Positions 18,479 to 20,483 of a stretch of DNA of 20,483 nt are shown in pieces (position 1 is the first letter of the stretch; each line of letters opens with the position of its first letter). The stretch covers positions 1-20,483 of the forward strand of contig JAAAIG010000638.1 in NCBI GenBank assembly GCA_015852425.1, written 5' to 3'. The notes beneath the pieces are model-generated. The model was not told the DNA's origin. It made no database searches and saw only the letters and a list, made by a program, of their open reading frames with translations. Position numbers and translations under genes: made by a program. Source of the stretch: Gryganskiella cystojenkinii. Its lineage: Eukaryota; Mortierellomycota; Mortierellomycetes; Mortierellales; Mortierellaceae.

Positions 18479-19535
18479 GGAGTGTACCCAGGCCACTGCA
18501 GATTCTACTCAACTCTGTAGATGAGATCGAAGAAGAGGAGAGAAGACAAAAAAGATGGTTAGAGGATATTCTTGGTGGTTCAACAGACCCGCGTATCCTG
18601 TCTGGCAGCACATTTACCGTCTTGGGACAAAGAAGGTCCCAACGGGGTCGATCTAAGGACCTGAAGGATTGTGTGCTGATTCCTGTCGCTGGCTTGACCC
18701 TGGTGTAGTTGGTGAGTTTGGATCGAATGAAGACCAACGGCATGATCACTCGGCGCTCTGGGCTTGTCAAGAAGACTACTGTCATCACTGGAAGACGCAC
18801 ACAGTTGATGTAGAAATTCAATCATCTCCTCATCTTTCCAGCAAACAACCAAATGAGGCACCTGCATCGACGATGGACAGAGTCGACCGCGCTCGAGACT
18901 CGGATCCAAGCGGACTGTGCAGCTTGCTCCCATTCCTGGACCCGAGAGCCTGAGACTATCATGGGTTGTTATTGACACGCGTTGGTTACTGGAGCAAGGA
19001 AAAAAAGTGAAACGGACAGGGTTCACAGCTAAATTGCTTTTTATGCAGGCGTCGAGGGCAAAACTGATCACTCGAAGGATAGAAAGGATAGACAGGAGAG
19101 TAACAAGGTTCAACCGCTCTCGAATGAGGATAAAAAGGACGACGCAGAAAAGAACGTTCAAGACAGCGAACGTGTATGCCAATACAGTCCAGGTAATACA
19201 AGTACATTCAGTATTTTTGATCTGAAAAAAAAAATTGGCTTACATATTCAGGTCCAATGCCTGGAGGAACGACGTTTCTTGAGCCAGAAGCAAGACAAGG
19301 ACGATCGTCCGATCAGATCCATACGCGTTCACGCATCTGTCTACCCTATGAAATATTTATTCATCAGGCAAGAAAAAGCTCAATTCCCAAAGTTCTATCT
19401 CGACTAGCGCGATTATTCTTTCCATTCTGTTTATTAGCTAAAAACTTAGCGGCTAAAGAAGCATCATTAGAACAAACCTTCCGAGTAGAGCGTCCCAGCC
19501 AAGAGTCGTCACGGAACGAGACGAGACACAAATGA
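18479..19535 (+). pseudogene. Broken BRCT-like coding region (possible pseudogene or multi-exon gene)
   Basis: No single frame spans this region, but several plus-strand pieces look like protein. 18492-18708 starts ILLNSVDEIEEEERRQKRW and continues PRILSGSTFTVLGQ, like the first strand of a BRCT domain. About 18656-18955, in another frame, is open and polar. About 18875-19024, in a third frame, reads SKRTVQLAP, then LSWVVIDTRWLLEQGKK, resembling the last strand and tryptophan helix of BRCT domains, which bind partners in DNA repair. 19060-19195 is charged (DRKDRQESNKVQPLSNEDKK). A possible intron at about 19195-19252 (GTAATA to TTCAG) follows, and then open frames to 19407 or 19535. The frame changes without good splice joins suggest decay. 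The 200-codon antisense frame (19182-18580) is hydrophobic at its start, as expected opposite polar codons, so I treat it as a shadow. Confidence in BRCT is modest. Confidence 0.3.
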
Positions 19536-19618
19536 AAGCGAACGGGAGGAGGGGATTTCCTGCTGGGCGAGTCGAAGAAACCCAAGCTAAAAGATCCTAA
19601 TGAAATGATATTTTCAAA

Positions 19619-20075
19619 TCAATGTTGGCAAGGGCAAAGATTATTACAGTAGTTTTTTTTCCTCGGGGGTCCACCAACAGAATCAGCCTCACTGATTTCT
19701 TTTGACTTCTTTTGGCTTTGTTCATCTGAGAGCCCGCATCGAAAATAAATTTTGTTACCCCAGCAGAGATGAATTTGCCGGAAAAAAATAAAGTCAAAAA
19801 GGTTCAGCAATAAAGAAAAGGGCCACGACTGGTCTAGAGTTCCATCAAAAACAAAACAGCGCACGCGCCTTGGCAAGGTCCACAACAACAAAGAAAAAAA
19901 ACAGACAGAGATGGAGGCTTACGGCTGAGGTTGTTTGCCACCGTGGAAGAGAGGCAATCGGTTCGAGGCTCGCTAGAACTTTTGTCCAACTAAGGTCCGA
20001 GGACAGACGTGGCCGTGAGGCAGAGTTGATATGCCAGCGGCAGGATGAAGATGAAGGCTGCTGTGAGAGTGGCAT
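19619..20075 (-). CDS. Doubtful small two-exon gene, function unknown
   Basis: I do not recognise it. A first exon (20075-19923, 51 codons) starts MPLSQQPSSSSCRW and ends at a good GTAAGC donor. A 94-nt intron of normal size ends in CCAG at 19829. The second exon (19828-19619) continues in phase for 69 codons to a TGA and ends with a polar, Cys-containing stretch (CNNLCPCQH). The product would have 120 residues with no recognisable domain. Against it: there is no clear CTAAC branch site, part of exon 2 is T-rich, Phe-rich translation, and the composition is not distinctive. Confidence 0.18.
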
Positions 20076-20483
20076 CTAGGCGTGGCGATCAGAAGAGTAA
20101 CGTGAAGGAGAAGGAAAGCAAAGAGGAAACGAATTTTTATTTATTTTGCCATTTGGTGGCAAAAGGAGAGATCTTTTTTTATGAGATTACCTCCGTCTTC
20201 GCTTTCGACATTCGTCCATCCCTCAGCCCATTCCCGTCATTCTCTCACTCTTTGCATGCAGACCCAGACAAGAAAAAGAAGAAAAGTCTGCCAAGCTGCG
20301 TAAATCCTTGATTCTACCAGCGAGTGCAATAATAATGATCCCCTGTTATGAATAATAATAACAATTCCAAATAGTGTTTCCGTCCACTCGTCCGCCCTCT
20401 TTTCTGCTTCCTCGTCTCTTTTTCCTTCATTCGACAAACACCACACCCAAACAGAAGATCACAAAAAAAAAAAAAAGCGGCAA
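20076..20483. promoter_or_regulatory. Intergenic region; CT-rich leader of a gene probably beyond the right edge
   Basis: No gene is supported. At 20381-20460 the plus strand turns CT-rich, then CA-rich (CTCTTTTCTGCTTCCTCGTC, followed by ACACCACACCC), like the leaders before the CFD1, PAP2 and SCP2 start codons. A plus-strand gene may start just past 20483. Confidence 0.35.

Noticed and set aside
18580..19182. 200-codon minus-strand open frame with a hydrophobic start
   Set aside because: It lies opposite polar Lys/Asp/Glu-rich plus-strand codons, which always read hydrophobic in antisense. No domain, start context or splice support was seen.
1..20483. CRISPR arrays, bacterial operons, rRNA genes, phage or plasmid features
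   Set aside because: No regular spacer-repeat arrays, Shine-Dalgarno-led operons or rRNA sequence were seen. The gene structures are spliced and eukaryotic.

Overview
This looks like nuclear DNA from a filamentous, early-diverging fungus; the closest guess is Mucoromycota, probably Mortierella-like. The genes carry short spliceosomal introns (about 90-250 nt, a few longer) with GTRNGN donors, CTAAC-type branch sites and YAG acceptors. They start behind long CT-rich leaders and encode typical eukaryotic proteins: a cytosolic Fe-S scaffold ATPase, a bHLH factor, a TMEM184/HFL1-type membrane protein, a PAP2 lipid phosphatase and a peroxisomal SCP2 protein. A nuclear tRNA-Ser with a long variable arm fits this. 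The species assignment is inference only.

Layout. At 1-1305 (+) lies the probable 3' part of an unrecognised multi-exon gene. It is followed by a decayed Ty3/gypsy pol fragment (about 1400-3230, minus). At 3777-5992 (minus) is a 660-residue class B bHLH-zipper regulator with two exons. It shares a 554-bp divergent promoter with the four-exon CFD1/NUBP2 gene (6547-7839, +). CFD1 converges on a single-exon PI-PLC-like phosphodiesterase gene (7960-9375, minus). A second divergent region leads to a six-exon TMEM184/HFL1-family gene (10234-12582, +), then a three-exon PAP2 phosphatase (13087-15094, +). At 15170-15886 there are remnants of a decayed coding region. A strongly codon-biased SCP2 gene with a 4-nt coding first exon follows (16956-17743, +), then tRNA-Ser(AGA) (18109-18189, +). 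From about 18480 to 19535 there are broken, BRCT-like coding remnants. A doubtful small minus-strand gene (19619-20075) precedes a CT-rich leader at the right edge that probably belongs to a gene outside the window.

The genes do not form a pathway. They are ordinary independent eukaryotic genes. PAP2, the PLC-like protein and SCP2 all touch lipid metabolism, but nothing in the sequence ties them into one system. I did not find convincing evidence for a new multi-gene system. The most interesting items are an array of eight RRxS kinase-type motifs in the bHLH protein, the SCP2 micro-exon, the unassigned N-terminal domain of the PLC-like protein and two decayed coding regions. Exon joins were worked out by hand from splice signals and reading phase and are not supported by transcripts.
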